Source: Adineta steineri (taxonomy: Eukaryota; Rotifera; Eurotatoria; Adinetida; Adinetidae). From it: DNA of 64,000 nt. The stretch lies in assembly GCA_905250115.1 (NCBI GenBank), contig CAJNOI010000059.1, positions 124,001-188,000 of the forward strand. Direction: 5' to 3'. Positions 39,401 to 50,141 of this stretch are shown piece by piece. Within the stretch, counting starts at the first letter, position 1. Every line of letters starts with the position of its first letter. Under the pieces are notes generated by a model. It saw nothing but the letters and a program-made list of their open reading frames with translations. It was not told where the DNA came from and ran no database searches. A program made the position numbers and the translations under genes.

Positions 39401-40106
39401 CATATAATACATATATACATGTTCCGAGAAAACGACTTAGAACTTCAGGATTTCAACAAAAAAGGTTTTTTTTTGGCGAATGAAGTTTTCTGGATCGCTT
39501 ACGTCTTTCTATCAAGAAAAAAATCGAAAAAAATATTTTTTCCAAACTGTGGCAGGTTTCCCACGGCTTTACCCATATATAATTTTTAAATCATAAGAGA
39601 CCCATATAATACTAATGACGCTCTTTTTTGTTGTTAATTTGTTGTATCATTGTCAAAAGAATATTTTTTTTCCTATCAAAATCTAGTTCTTGATTGACCT
39701 ATATTCCCATGTTCCCCTTCTAATATAGACATATACTTTTAAAAGAATCTCCTGTTCGTTCTACAAATTCTGTCAATATTTTAAAGACTTGTCAAACTAT
39801 TTTTATAATTGACATTAAATTTTTACCGGTTCTGATGGTCCAGAGGGTTGAGTACCAGCACCAGACACTCCGAATGGAGTTGTAGTTTCAGGTTCATTTG
39901 TACTTGCTAAATTTCGTCTTTTAAAATGCTGAAATTATAAATATAGATTATAAATAATTTAATTGAGAAAAATTTATTAAATCTAAAACCTGTTCTTCTC
40001 GTTTTTGTTTACGTAAAGTAATATTTAAATCTTCACGTCTTTTACGTAATTCTTCACTGTCAAGTCCTCGATGTTTATAATTTTTTTGACGTGCATCGTT
40101 TGACAT
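36486..40106 (-). CDS. Importin subunit alpha (KPNA1/5/6 type)
   Basis: The minus-strand gene starts at 40106 with an importin-beta-binding domain: [20 protein letters not shown] across exons 39990-40106 and 39827-39928. About ten armadillo repeats follow, with the conserved W..N pairs ([65 protein letters not shown]) that hold nuclear localisation signals. The [18 protein letters not shown] segment and C-terminal [20 protein letters not shown] place it with the KPNA1/5/6 clade. The tail is Q/N/T-rich and ends GQFQF. The adaptor carries NLS cargo to importin beta. Nearly all introns are about 50 nt; the second (38355-39826) is 1.47 kb and carries an inverted-repeat element. Confidence 0.95.
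38897..39583. mobile_element. MITE-like element with about 165-bp terminal inverted repeats
   Basis: The left arm (38897-39060, starting ATATATGGGTAAA) and the right arm (about 39416-39583) are inverted copies, with shared blocks such as GACGTAAGCGATCCAGAAAA and GAAATCCTGAAGTTCTAAG. The 355-bp centre has no coding capacity. A candidate target duplication TTTTAAAT is found at 38889-38896 and 39584-39591, but the right end has extra bases, so the exact ends are tentative. The whole lies inside importin alpha intron 2 and accounts for half of its length. The arms differ at about one base in ten, so the insertion is not very recent. Confidence 0.82.
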
Positions 40107-41308
40107 TTTGCTTTTATTATGAAGAACGAATTAGTTAGATGTATATTATCTAAAATAAACTGGATGATAAATCGAATAAAGAAACTTTTAGTTATGTAAT
40201 AATCGATTTATTTCAAAATTTTCTCTATGATAGTCAAGTGTATTGACGTTTTTAATGTTCTGTTTAATAAAAAAATTAATAAAATAGTTGGAGTAGTAAT
40301 AATTTCCAACAAAAATCAGCTATATTTGTGTGATGATAATAATAATATTAATATCGTTAAAAGCACGCGCGCGTAAGTGATAATAATAATAAAAAAGGAA
40401 AATGAATATGATCTGTCGAAAGTTATTGTGTGATACCAGACAAGAATGACGAAAAAGAAATATGAAAATAATAGAGATAGACAGACGAACGACGATTATG
40501 TATATGATCTTGTCGGGCGGCCTTTGAGCCAATTTATTCTATTTTATTTTGGATTGGGTTGGTCAAAACCATCATGAGAGAGGATTTGAGGAAAGTTAAT
40601 GAGTCGATCATTCAACAACCTTTCATGTTATATTAAGAGAAATACATACAAAAACGAATTTATTTAATAGATTTTGAAGAAAATAATTTGGAAATAAAAT
40701 CTAATTTGTATCATAAATATATTTATTTGCACGGTTAAAAAAATCTCTTGAACTAGCTATGCTATAGATGTCACTATTCATCATCTAAATATATACATCA
40801 AAGAAGTTTTTGCATGTGAGTGTCAATCAATTTGATGTAATATACAAACTTATATTAGTAAAGTAAACATACATCTATAATTAATATTTTTTATCACTTA
40901 CATTAATGCCATATCGATATAAAATAGATTATTGATATGCACAAAAATACAGTATAATATAGAATCAAGAAAAAAAGTCTACAAATATTTGATTTCGTTT
41001 AATTAAGAAAAAATTTCTAGCAATTAATAAGACATGCGTATGATATGAATATCAACATCATAAAGTCAAAGAAACGTCAAGTTCATTCATGATGTGAGTT
41101 TCATGTCTTGTTGATTGCAGTCAAAGATCAAGCCAATTAACTTATAAATGATATGAATGAGAGTCATACATTTGTTTGTAATTAAAATATAGGTATTTTC
41201 TTTTTTTATTAGTATTATTTTATAAGCGAATTAATCAATATCACACTAAATAGTTTCAAGTTCGTTTATTATAATTATATGATTTTATAATAAGAATAAA
41301 AAGCATAG
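40107..41308. other. Intergenic, nothing recognised
   Basis: Promoter side of importin alpha and 3' flank of the F-box gene. AT-rich; no exon, RNA gene or repeat beyond short simple runs. Confidence 0.4.
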
Positions 41309-44300
41309 TTATTTTTGATGTGGTCGTGTTGCGAAATCTAAAATTTTCACTAAACAATCATCACCAACAGAAGCAATATGGGTTCGATCAGCATATATAC
41401 AATTTATTTTAACAACACTATCATTTTGTGCATTAAATGTATGCCGACTTGTAACACTAATAAATCAAAAAACTATTCGATATTGTTTTAAAATAATTCT
41501 TTACTTTTTTAAATCCCAATATTTAATTAAACCATCATGACCAGTAGATACTAGTGATGGTTGTTTGTCTTCATCACTTAATAATAATAACTGAACACTT
41601 TCAATTCTAAATCAAAATGAACTTTTTAACAAAAAATGAAATTTGCGAAAGATGAATTACCGTCCTCGATGTTCTTGTGTTTCCATTAGTTTTTGAGCAG
41701 TACATAATCGAAGTTCTGTTATATTAATTCGATAGATTAGAATATGAACACCAAACGAATAAGCTATAAAACCATGTTGAAGTGAAACACTCATTATATA
41801 TTCATCTGTTGAAGCATGTAAAATTTTTACACATCGATGTGTAGTTAATGACCATATTCGAACTGTCTAAAAAACAAATGCTATTCCAATAAAATAATAT
41901 AAATATATGAAAATACTTTATCAGCTGAAGATGTTGCACAAAGATTTTGTTCTTGATTGAGATCAACACCAAATACACTTGATGTATGACCGGTTAACGT
42001 TGCATGAAGTTCACATTTAGGTAAAAGCCATAAACGAGCCTATGAGAAATTGAAAGAAATAACAATAAAAAATAAAAATCTTTTCGCTTTCGATCAAATA
42101 CAAACAGTTCGATCTTGAGATCCAGATAAACAAAATATATCTGAACATGCTAATGACCAAACAGGACCTTTATGTGACAAGAGAGTACGTAAGCAAATAC
42201 TAGTATTAATATTCCAAATCTAGAAATATGATTTGTTTTTTTCTCCTAAAGAACTTATGTTATATGGATACTTTGATTGTTGCATCATATGATCCACTAA
42301 TTAAAATTGCTGATGAAAGAAACTTCAATGCCCAAACACCTTTTATATGACCAACTAATGTTTGAAATAATGTTCCATCATTTAATAACCAAATGTTAAT
42401 TCTTCGATCAAGACTACCTGTTGCTATATGTGTTTGATTCCCACATATACACAATACTCTATAAAAGAGAAAGAAAAAAAAGCATTTATTACTCATGATC
42501 TTTTCAAAAAATATATATATTTCTAAGCATCAATGATAATACCAATCCCATTCACATCATAAACAAAAAGGGAAGAGAAAACTAATTCAATGTATTTCAT
42601 CGTTTTCAATCTTATTCTCTTCAATATACAATCGATCTATACAGAAGGTCATATTCGTTCAAAATCTGATCTCGGTTTAACTTTTGGTCATACATGGGAT
42701 AAAGGTAACGATATAGTAACTATATATTTTGATCTTTCGAATTCAACATTCAATGAATATCGATATTATTATTATGAATTTCGTCGATTTACTTCACAAG
42801 ATCAAACTGAATATTTTCCACGACAACGTTTAGTTGATACACATAATTCTTTACATATTTTTGGTTTACATGAAGATGATTATGTTGCATGTATATCATT
42901 TATAGATGAATATGAAAATGTATTTAAACCACGTTTTACTTGTTATGAATTTACACTAGGTGAAAAAATTAGTGGTTCACATCATCGTGGTTCATCAGGA
43001 TACTTAGCACCATTATTATTAGCATTTGCATTTGTTATACATGTATTTATAGCAATTGTTCATCATATAAAATCAAAAAAGTATGGACAAAAAATATTAG
43101 AACGTTTTATAGATGTCGATCATAAGCTAACAAAGAAAATTATTGATGTTAAACATTCATTGAAAGAACTTGATCATCCATATGTTTCAACTTCAGTACA
43201 ACGACGACTTTCACGTGTTAGTATTGATGCAAATGAAAATGATGGCAATAGTTTTTTAATGAAAAAATCAAGTGATAATTTATCACATCATCATCGAAAA
43301 ATTAGTTTAGCTGCTATGAAAACTATAGCTGAATATAATCCATAGGAAAATATATCTACCTCTGAGTATGACCGGTACATTCGATAATATGCGCTGTTCC
43401 TGTTAACCAATTACGCTTTATAGCTAAATGTTGTTTTTGAATTTTTTTCCAATCAATTTGTGTATTTGTTTTTTCTAAATAGAAATAAAGTTTAGTACGT
43501 AAATCAATTAGATCTGTTTTTTTGTTTTTATTTATACCATCTAATTGCGAATTAGTTTTTGGTTTCCAAAGATTACGTTCTTGATCGATGATTGATTTCC
43601 AATTTTTACATACCTAGAAAAATTATTTTTTAAAATTATTAAATAAAAATTTTGTTTTACTCGACGAGATCGAGATAATTCTTGAAGACTTAAATAATTC
43701 AATATATGAAATGAGATTTTTAGAGGTAATAAACTAATAAAATCACGATAACGACGTTGCTATACGAAAAAAATAAAAGAATATATTGAAATCAAAATGA
43801 ATGATTTTATTACTAGGATTACACATGAAGCAAAATATTGTTGTCGTTCATCAAACTTAATGATAAGTTGTCGAAGAAATTCATTTTGTTCTGATTCTGA
43901 TTAAAATACTATTGAATATTTATTTATAAATAAAAAAACTAGTCTTACCTAACCAAGAATGTGTAAACCAATTCAAAAGTTGTTCAGGAATGGTTTTATC
44001 AGATGTCTACAATTGAATAAAAAAAAAGTTCAACTTAAAAAGAAAAATAATCTATTAACCGTTGATAAAGAATTGACAGGTTGATTTATCCATTGTGACG
44101 TAACTGATTTCGTTATTGTTGGTGTAAACCGATTTGAAATTTTTGGTTTTCGTCCATTTTCATTATTTATCTCAATACTTCTGAAGCGAATTTTACTATT
44201 AATTCGAATTAATAAGAAATTACTGTGAGGTCAACTGGTTTTTTTCATTCGATTTTGTAAGAACTGATTGTTTAATCGAAGATGATAATTTCTTGTCTGA

Positions 44301-47062
44301 ATATCTATATGAAAAAAAAAAAGTCTTAATATCTTTTCAACTTTAAAATCATTCAAGCGAAACAAACATATGATATTCTTTCATTCATTTATCTCATGGT
44401 CATACAAATTGATTCTCGACTATCATTTAAATAATTGCCATAAATGATTTGGTCATACGAATAGGTAAAAGAAGTCAACGATCAATATATATACATACAT
44501 ATATTCAAGGTAATCATTCTAATCATATTTTATTTATCGAAGTGAATTTAACCTTGAAAATTCAAAATGAATAGTTATATTCATAAAAATGAAAATGATA
44601 ATATTAGTCAACGTTCTCGATTTTTCAAAATACGACACCCATTTTCATGTAAGGAGAGAATAACAACAATAAATAGAACAGAACCCATGCAAAGTAATGA
44701 AATGACATCGACAACATGGGAAACAACAGTTCCTGCTAAACGTGGTCATCGACTATGTGGACCACAATCAGCATTTGCTCGACTTTTTCCTGATAGATAT
44801 CGACATCAGGAAGAACTTATTAGAAAACAACGTTCAGTATCAAGTGAAAATCAACGTTCAACTACTGATCATTTTGCAACTCGACATGCGACAAGTGATG
44901 ATGAAAACGATGAGGTATTTCATGGTAATAATAATGATCCATGTAGAAGATCTCGTCGTGTTAGATTTTATACTAATGAAATTAATTCTCCACATATTCA
45001 AACACATTCAGAACCGTATCTTAATCAAATGCATTTAGCATCAAAATATTCTCAAAATAATCTTAATTATGATCCCAATCCTGAAATAATCTATCGTGAT
45101 AATCTAAAAGATATTGTTTATACTCAAAAAGTAGGTATTCGATATTTAAGACCACCTACACCACCACCACCAGGACCAATTGTTATTCGTGAAATACAAT
45201 CGAAACCACTTAATGATCCACCACCACTTGTTGTATCAGCAACACCGTAAGATTTTCTTATATAGTTCTTCTAAAAATAGAGAAAAATTTTCATAGACCT
45301 ATTCCACCTCGGACACCATCACCATTAATTGTCCGTGAAGAACCACCAACACCACCAGTATATCAACCGCCAAGAGTTATTACAAAAACATTACCACCTC
45401 TTCCAACACAGCCACGTCGTGTTGTTATTAAACGTAAACCACCTTTACCACCTAAACCACGTCCAGTAATTATCGAAAAATGGTTACCATATAAAGCATC
45501 ACCTGAACGACCTATTCTATATCAACGAGCTGAAAAAACCGAACAAAGTCGACAACCTCCACGTAATGTTATTCTTCAATATGAACCACCTCGTGTACAC
45601 ATTAAACAAAAAGTTCAAAATTTTGGGTGTTTTCGTGTTGATCCTGAAATTTATCGAGCTCAACATGGTTCTTCACTTCGACGTACAGATAGTATTCGAA
45701 GAGTACTAGCACAAATGGGATGTGATAGTGATTTAATATCATCAACAGGATATAGTACTTGTTATTCATCAACAGGTAATCAAAAAACTAATTTTACACA
45801 TTATGATTATCCACGACAAACAACTACTTGTTTTACTGATGAACAATTAGATGCATTAATTGGAACAGCAATTCCAAATACAACAGCACAACAAACAACA
45901 ACAACAATAGCTACAGAAAATCATTATGATGTACCAAAAATATATAATGATAATGATGATCTGAATACAAGAATTGCGTCTACAGTTTAAAAAACTTACT
46001 GCGTGAATATTGATTGTGGCTTTCTTATAAGACCATCATTATCACGAAATTCTTGAAGATCATTAATATTACTCAGGTAGAAGCTATCTTCTCCATCAAA
46101 GGATCGATGATAATTATTCTTTTGTATTTTTTTGTTTATATAAATAAATTAATATAAAATCAAAACAAAATATTTTCGTGTTTTTTTCACATACCTTAAA
46201 TATTCGACTATTAGGTGTACTTATTTGTTTGAAATGATAATTAGGAAAACGTGATTTAACTGCGTAATAATAATCACGATGTAATGATGGTTGTAAAACT
46301 GTCCATAACATATCAAGTTGATATGAATTACATATTGGTAATAATCGTTCAATAAACCCACATCGCTAAAAATTATGTTTAAAATTCATAATAAAAAGTT
46401 TTAGCTTTAGAGAAAGAATACAGATTGTATCTATTAATATGTACTAAATAATTGCTTATTAGAGTATATAATATAATATTAATTAATTAACTATTATTTA
46501 TCTGATAAAGAAATTCAATAAGGTTGAATTAAAAATAATCAGAAAACTATGTGTGTAAGGTATGCTAAGTATTTATTTTGTTTTGATCACTATCTTGTGA
46601 ATGTCAAATATATCAAGCTCTTTTGATTTCAAAAGGTGATAGTAATGTATTTCTCTTTAATTATTAATGAGATTTCTAAATAAACAAACAGAACTATAAG
46701 AAAAAAGAACAAATCAACTCGATAGCGAGTCTCATTTTCTCATATTTCAATCTCCTGACTACACTAGCTACTCCTTTACTGAATGAACATCTGACTAGTA
46801 TGTCGTAAATACCAGTTCGATTATTTGATACTCAAAAATTATGTGTAGAGAAATATACTGGTTTAAAATACATTTCTTTTAGTGATTGTTATTGGTATAT
46901 ACGAATATTCGAAATGTATTGTAAAACTTTATGTACCTGTGTATGATTCCATTGTTCAACAGTTACAATTGCCCGGAACACTTGTTCTTTATTCATACTA
47001 ACTTTATTTGATGTATATTTATTATCATTCATTTTAAATATTTGATTTGTTACTAACATCAT
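41309..47062 (-). CDS. F-box/WD40-repeat protein
   Basis: About fifteen exons on the minus strand, roughly 660 aa. The N-terminal exons (46937-47062, 46195-46365, 46000-46118) encode a helical region with ERLLPICNSYQLDMLW and LQPSLHRDYYYA. A second helical segment (LLNWFTHSWLESEQNEF) leads into an F-box, FISLLPLKISFHILNYLS and CKNWKSI (43.6-43.75 kb). Then come about seven WD40 blades with TGSLDRRINIW, SGSYDATIKIW, SGSQDRTARLW, SSADKTVRIW and TGHDGLIKYWD. The layout matches substrate receptors of SCF ubiquitin ligases; F-box binds Skp1 and the propeller binds a target, unknown here. No methionine occurs between 44304 and the F-box, so the 46-47 kb exons are needed for a start. Two long introns (42459-43359 and 44305-45999) each contain an opposite-strand gene. 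Confidence 0.82.
42590..43345 (+). CDS. Single-pass membrane protein nested in an F-box gene intron
   Basis: An uninterrupted 251-aa frame on the strand opposite the F-box/WD40 gene, lying wholly within its intron 42459-43359. Residues 1-19 form a signal peptide. The ectodomain (about 20-136) looks like a single beta-sandwich: GLHEDDYVACISFIDEYENV followed by CYEF resembles the end of fibronectin type III domains in leucine-rich-repeat receptors, with its two cysteines. A transmembrane helix at about 140-161 (YLAPLLLAFAFVIHVFIAIV) is followed by a basic cytosolic tail of 90 residues with several Ser/Arg sites. The family and function are unknown. The stop lies only about 14 nt from the host exon. 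No acceptor is obvious before the ATG. Confidence 0.8.
   Translation: MYFIVFNLILFNIQSIYTEGHIRSKSDLGLTFGHTWDKGNDIVTIYFDLSNSTFNEYRYYYYEFRRFTSQDQTEYFPRQRLVDTHNSLHIFGLHEDDYVACISFIDEYENVFKPRFTCYEFTLGEKISGSHHRGSSGYLAPLLLAFAFVIHVFIAIVHHIKSKKYGQKILERFIDVDHKLTKKIIDVKHSLKELDHPYVSTSVQRRLSRVSIDANENDGNSFLMKKSSDNLSHHHRKISLAAMKTIAEYNP
44567..45990 (+). CDS. Proline-rich protein nested in another F-box gene intron
   Basis: Two exons, 44567-45246 and 45297-45990, give exactly 457 aa. The N-terminal 190 residues are polar and low in structure. Residues 200-340 hold short proline-rich units in which a PPxPP core is followed by a hydrophobic, basic strand: PPPPGPIVIRE, PPRTPSPLIVREE, PPRVITKTLPPLP, PRRVVIKRKPPLPP, RPVIIEKWLP. 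A cysteine-containing and serine/threonine-rich C-terminus follows. I do not recognise the family; the alternating Pro-rich and Val/Ile-Arg pattern recalls structural or cytoskeletal proteins, but that is only an impression. It is antisense to and inside the F-box intron 44305-45999, with its stop ten bases from the host donor. Confidence 0.75.
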
Positions 47063-48274
47063 GTTTTCTTGTCCTATAATAGTTTTTTGCTACAATAAAT
47101 AGAAATTGCGTCTAATATTTTTTTTTGGTATCTCAATTTTTATATTCTTATTGTTTCTTTTTTTATTCATTCTTTTCTTCTTTTGTTGAAATTTTAATAA
47201 CAGCATTAACGTAAAGTATATATTCAAAAAAAATTAGTTTTTTTCTTCTCATTTTCTTATGAATAATATATACATATATATTAAATTTATAGTTGCTTTA
47301 TTATTTCATAGTGACAAACAAACATAGACTTATGAATGAATCATATGCAACGAGTTATTAATTTGCCTAAAGAAAACAAGTCTTTTGAAGATGTAATACA
47401 ATGAAAATCTAACAAACTTTTGTTTAGATTAATATCAGAATTAGCACTAGTTTGATCTTGTATATTTCTATTAAAAAGTAAGGCAATACCAAAATATTGT
47501 CGTGTTTTTTTAATGATCCGTAATTAATTTTCATATCGGAAGTATACGACATTAGTGAGAAAAACAACGTTTTATTACTCTACGAGCGTAGAAATTAATT
47601 AAAGAATGTACGTATATTTACTACAAAATCAAATATAATTACTACAATATTGTGTGACTATTTTTTTTCTTCTATGTTTATGTCATCGAGTACAAAATGA
47701 TTTCATCTTTATAGATTTTTCGATTGCTGTATAGAAAACTGCTTGACAATCAATTGATTTCGATTCGAAGTTAGTAAAACTTCTGTGACAACTAGCATCT
47801 GAGCATTGATAAACTAATGATAGATTAGTTCTATTGCATAGTATATATACTCCACACATGAATTCTAACTACCTATATATTAAGAAATCAAATAGAAATA
47901 TTTTGATATATTATTCAAACGATTCTATCTTTAAAATCAGTGATATGTCTCGCATTCGAATATACAGTACAAAAAAAGACACAAAATTTAGTAGTCATAT
48001 GAATAAATACTTTCAGTTCTCATAGAAGTACTATGTTTACATACGAGACAATGACTAAATATTGAGAACATATTTTTATTATAGGAAGCGGTAAAAAGTG
48101 AAAGTTTTTTTTCGAATATGTCATCTTTAATGTTTTTAGAAATGAATAATACCAATTAATTTTCTTCGTTTGTGAAATGTTTTCATCGTAATTATATAAT
48201 AAAATTGTAATTTGCAATGAATATATAGTCACCGGAACTTGACTGTAATATTTATATAAAGATTTCTTATTTTA
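47063..48274. other. Intergenic, nothing recognised
   Basis: AT-rich spacer upstream of the F-box gene and downstream of the membrane-protein fragment. Short open frames only, without domains. Confidence 0.4.
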
Positions 48275-48666
48275 TTATATATTATAAAGTTCACTATGAC
48301 TTCTTCCATCATAATGATAAACGGGTACATAAGGATTTGTAACGGAGAATATATCATTATAATTTGCATCGTTTCTTGGCACTTGATATTCATGATTGAA
48401 TTTTTCATTTGTATTACCATTTCTATTTCGTTTTTCAATAAATAAAACTATAATAATCATTAGAAAAATAATTGCAATACCAATAAAACAACCACATAAA
48501 CAATATAATATAAAACGCTCAGAATTTTCTATAACAAGAATTTAATTTAATTTTTAAGTTAATAGATTAAAGAAATATTTTACCACGAATATATTCTGAT
48601 GTTTGAAGCCAATCAATGACCACCATTGACATGGCAAAATTGATAAATCTATTGAATGTCCAACAC
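48275..48666 (-). CDS. C-terminal part of a single-pass membrane protein, 5' end not found
   Basis: Two exons, 48584-48666 and 48275-48528, with GT-AG sites and matching phase (in phase 2, then 1). The last exon encodes NSERFILYCLCGCFIGIAI, a transmembrane helix continuing into FLMIIIVLFIEK, then a 55-residue hydrophilic tail with several tyrosines ending SELYNI. The upstream exon can also be read in another frame, which would end in a different hydrophobic segment and stop, so the frame is not certain. No exon with signal peptide or start was found up to MRPL36 at 49687. It may be a gene with distant 5' exons or a remnant. The family is not recognised. Confidence 0.4.
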
Positions 48667-49686
48667 CTGTAGAATATTTTCTAGATAAGAATTCTTTATA
48701 CACATATGTAATTCATTCTATATCCAAATGATCATCGTCTCTTTCTCGATTTTTTTTTCTTATAGGAAAAAAAAGAAGAATTACGTAAGAATGACTGATT
48801 GATTGATTGAAAAACAAGCAACGATATTTAGACACAAGGTTCTTCCTTAACGTATACAGATACACACACACACACCTCGAATCGATCAAATAAGGACGAG
48901 AATATTCCAACAGATGGTTAAATAGAAAATGAAACAATCCCAAATGGTCATCTTTTTTTTTCTAATATGATATCAATAAAACTTTACACAAGAGAGTCAG
49001 TAATGGAAATTCGATTTTCATCTATCTCATTGGAATACACATACTCATTTCTTTTACATCAATAAGATTATCCTACTAACAAGTTATATATTAAATATGC
49101 TTGCTCAGTTCTCTCTCCCTCTTCAATTTATGGCAAAACGATGAGTATCTGCATACGTGTGCAATCAAGCCTGTAAACAATGGATCATCATTTGTTTGAT
49201 TAATGACGATGGTTATTGCAATAGTCTAGTAGTTAACTTCGATATTCTAAGTTGCTCATCCTCTTCTTCTCCATCCACTATAGATTATTAGTTCATACAA
49301 CATTAACATCATCGTCAAATTTCATCTTAGTATGTTTTGGTTAGACAATACTTATTAGACAGTTGGTTTGATATTACTTCGTAACAGTTGTTATTATGTT
49401 TATTAGACACACATGCAGATAAAAAAAGAAAGCAAGCAGGAACACATCATTGTATTGATTATAGATTTTTCTAATAGACACATTGGTAATAAAAGCTAAC
49501 ATATGATCATTATTATATATAGTTTTTCGAATAAATGAAAAAGAACATTATCAATGAATCTAATGATCGTTTTATTTTAAGTAATACAATGAAACATGTC
49601 TTCAATCATTCAAGCTACAATGTTTATTTATGATATTCTAACATCAGATAACAATGTAAACAAAATACTAAAAAAAAGAAATTGAA
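48667..49686. other. Intergenic, short simple repeats
   Basis: Contains an AC dinucleotide run near 48861-48877 and TGAT repeats at 48796-48812. It may hide the missing 5' exons of the membrane-protein fragment, but none is convincing. Confidence 0.35.
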
Positions 49687-49941
49687 CTATTTAATGCGTT
49701 CAATTTTTGGTGCTAATCGCCAATCTAACCATCCCCAACCTTTTTCTTGTGAAAGTTTGGAAACAGTTTTATGACGTGGAAATTTTGGACATTCAATGTA
49801 CATTCTTCCATAACGCCAAACGACATAACAATCTGCGCATCGTCGACGTAACATATCTTTTGTTCTATATGAACGAATAAACATCATTGGTAACGATGTT
49901 GATTTTAAAACTGTTTTTTGAAGTACTGTTGATATTAACAT
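49687..49941 (-). CDS. MRPL36: Mitochondrial ribosomal protein bL36m
   Basis: A single-exon gene of 84 aa. The N-terminal 30 residues are basic and hydroxylated, as in a mitochondrial targeting peptide. The core LRRRCADCYVVWRYGRMYIE followed by CPKFPRHK carries the Cys-Cys-Cys-His zinc ribbon of bL36. A C-terminal extension of about 25 residues (GWGWLDWRLAPKIERI) goes beyond the usual end. It is a component of the mitochondrial large ribosomal subunit. The ATG is preceded, ten bases upstream, by CTTTTTTTCTTACAG, a strong splice acceptor with no upstream coding exon. It is the last member of the same-strand array that begins with TAF12. Confidence 0.9.
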   Translation of the reverse strand: MLISTVLQKTVLKSTSLPMMFIRSYRTKDMLRRRCADCYVVWRYGRMYIECPKFPRHKTVSKLSQEKGWGWLDWRLAPKIERIK

Positions 49942-49968
49942 AGTTAAATATCTGTAAGAAAAAAAGGC
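49942..49968 (-). promoter_or_regulatory. Candidate trans-splice acceptor of MRPL36
   Basis: Reads CTTTTTTTCTTACAG on the minus strand, ten bases before the ATG. There is no open upstream exon within the 200-bp spacer to NDUFS3, so outron splicing to a spliced leader is a simple explanation. Confidence 0.55.
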
Positions 49969-50141
49969 TCGATTTTTCTTTTCTCAAAAACAAAAAAGAA
50001 CACAAGAACAGATAGATATGCTTTTTTCCGGGAGAATAATGCTAAGATAATTTTATTGTTTGAAATGGAAAATGAAAAAAGAAAAACGACGCCTATATAC
50101 AGGAGAAAAAGAAAAGCAAGAGGAACGCAGGTGTCGTTCAT

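Noticed and set aside
48713-48943. 76-codon minus-strand frame as a 5' exon of the membrane-protein fragment
   Set aside because: It has no suitable phase-2 donor and no signal peptide of normal kind.
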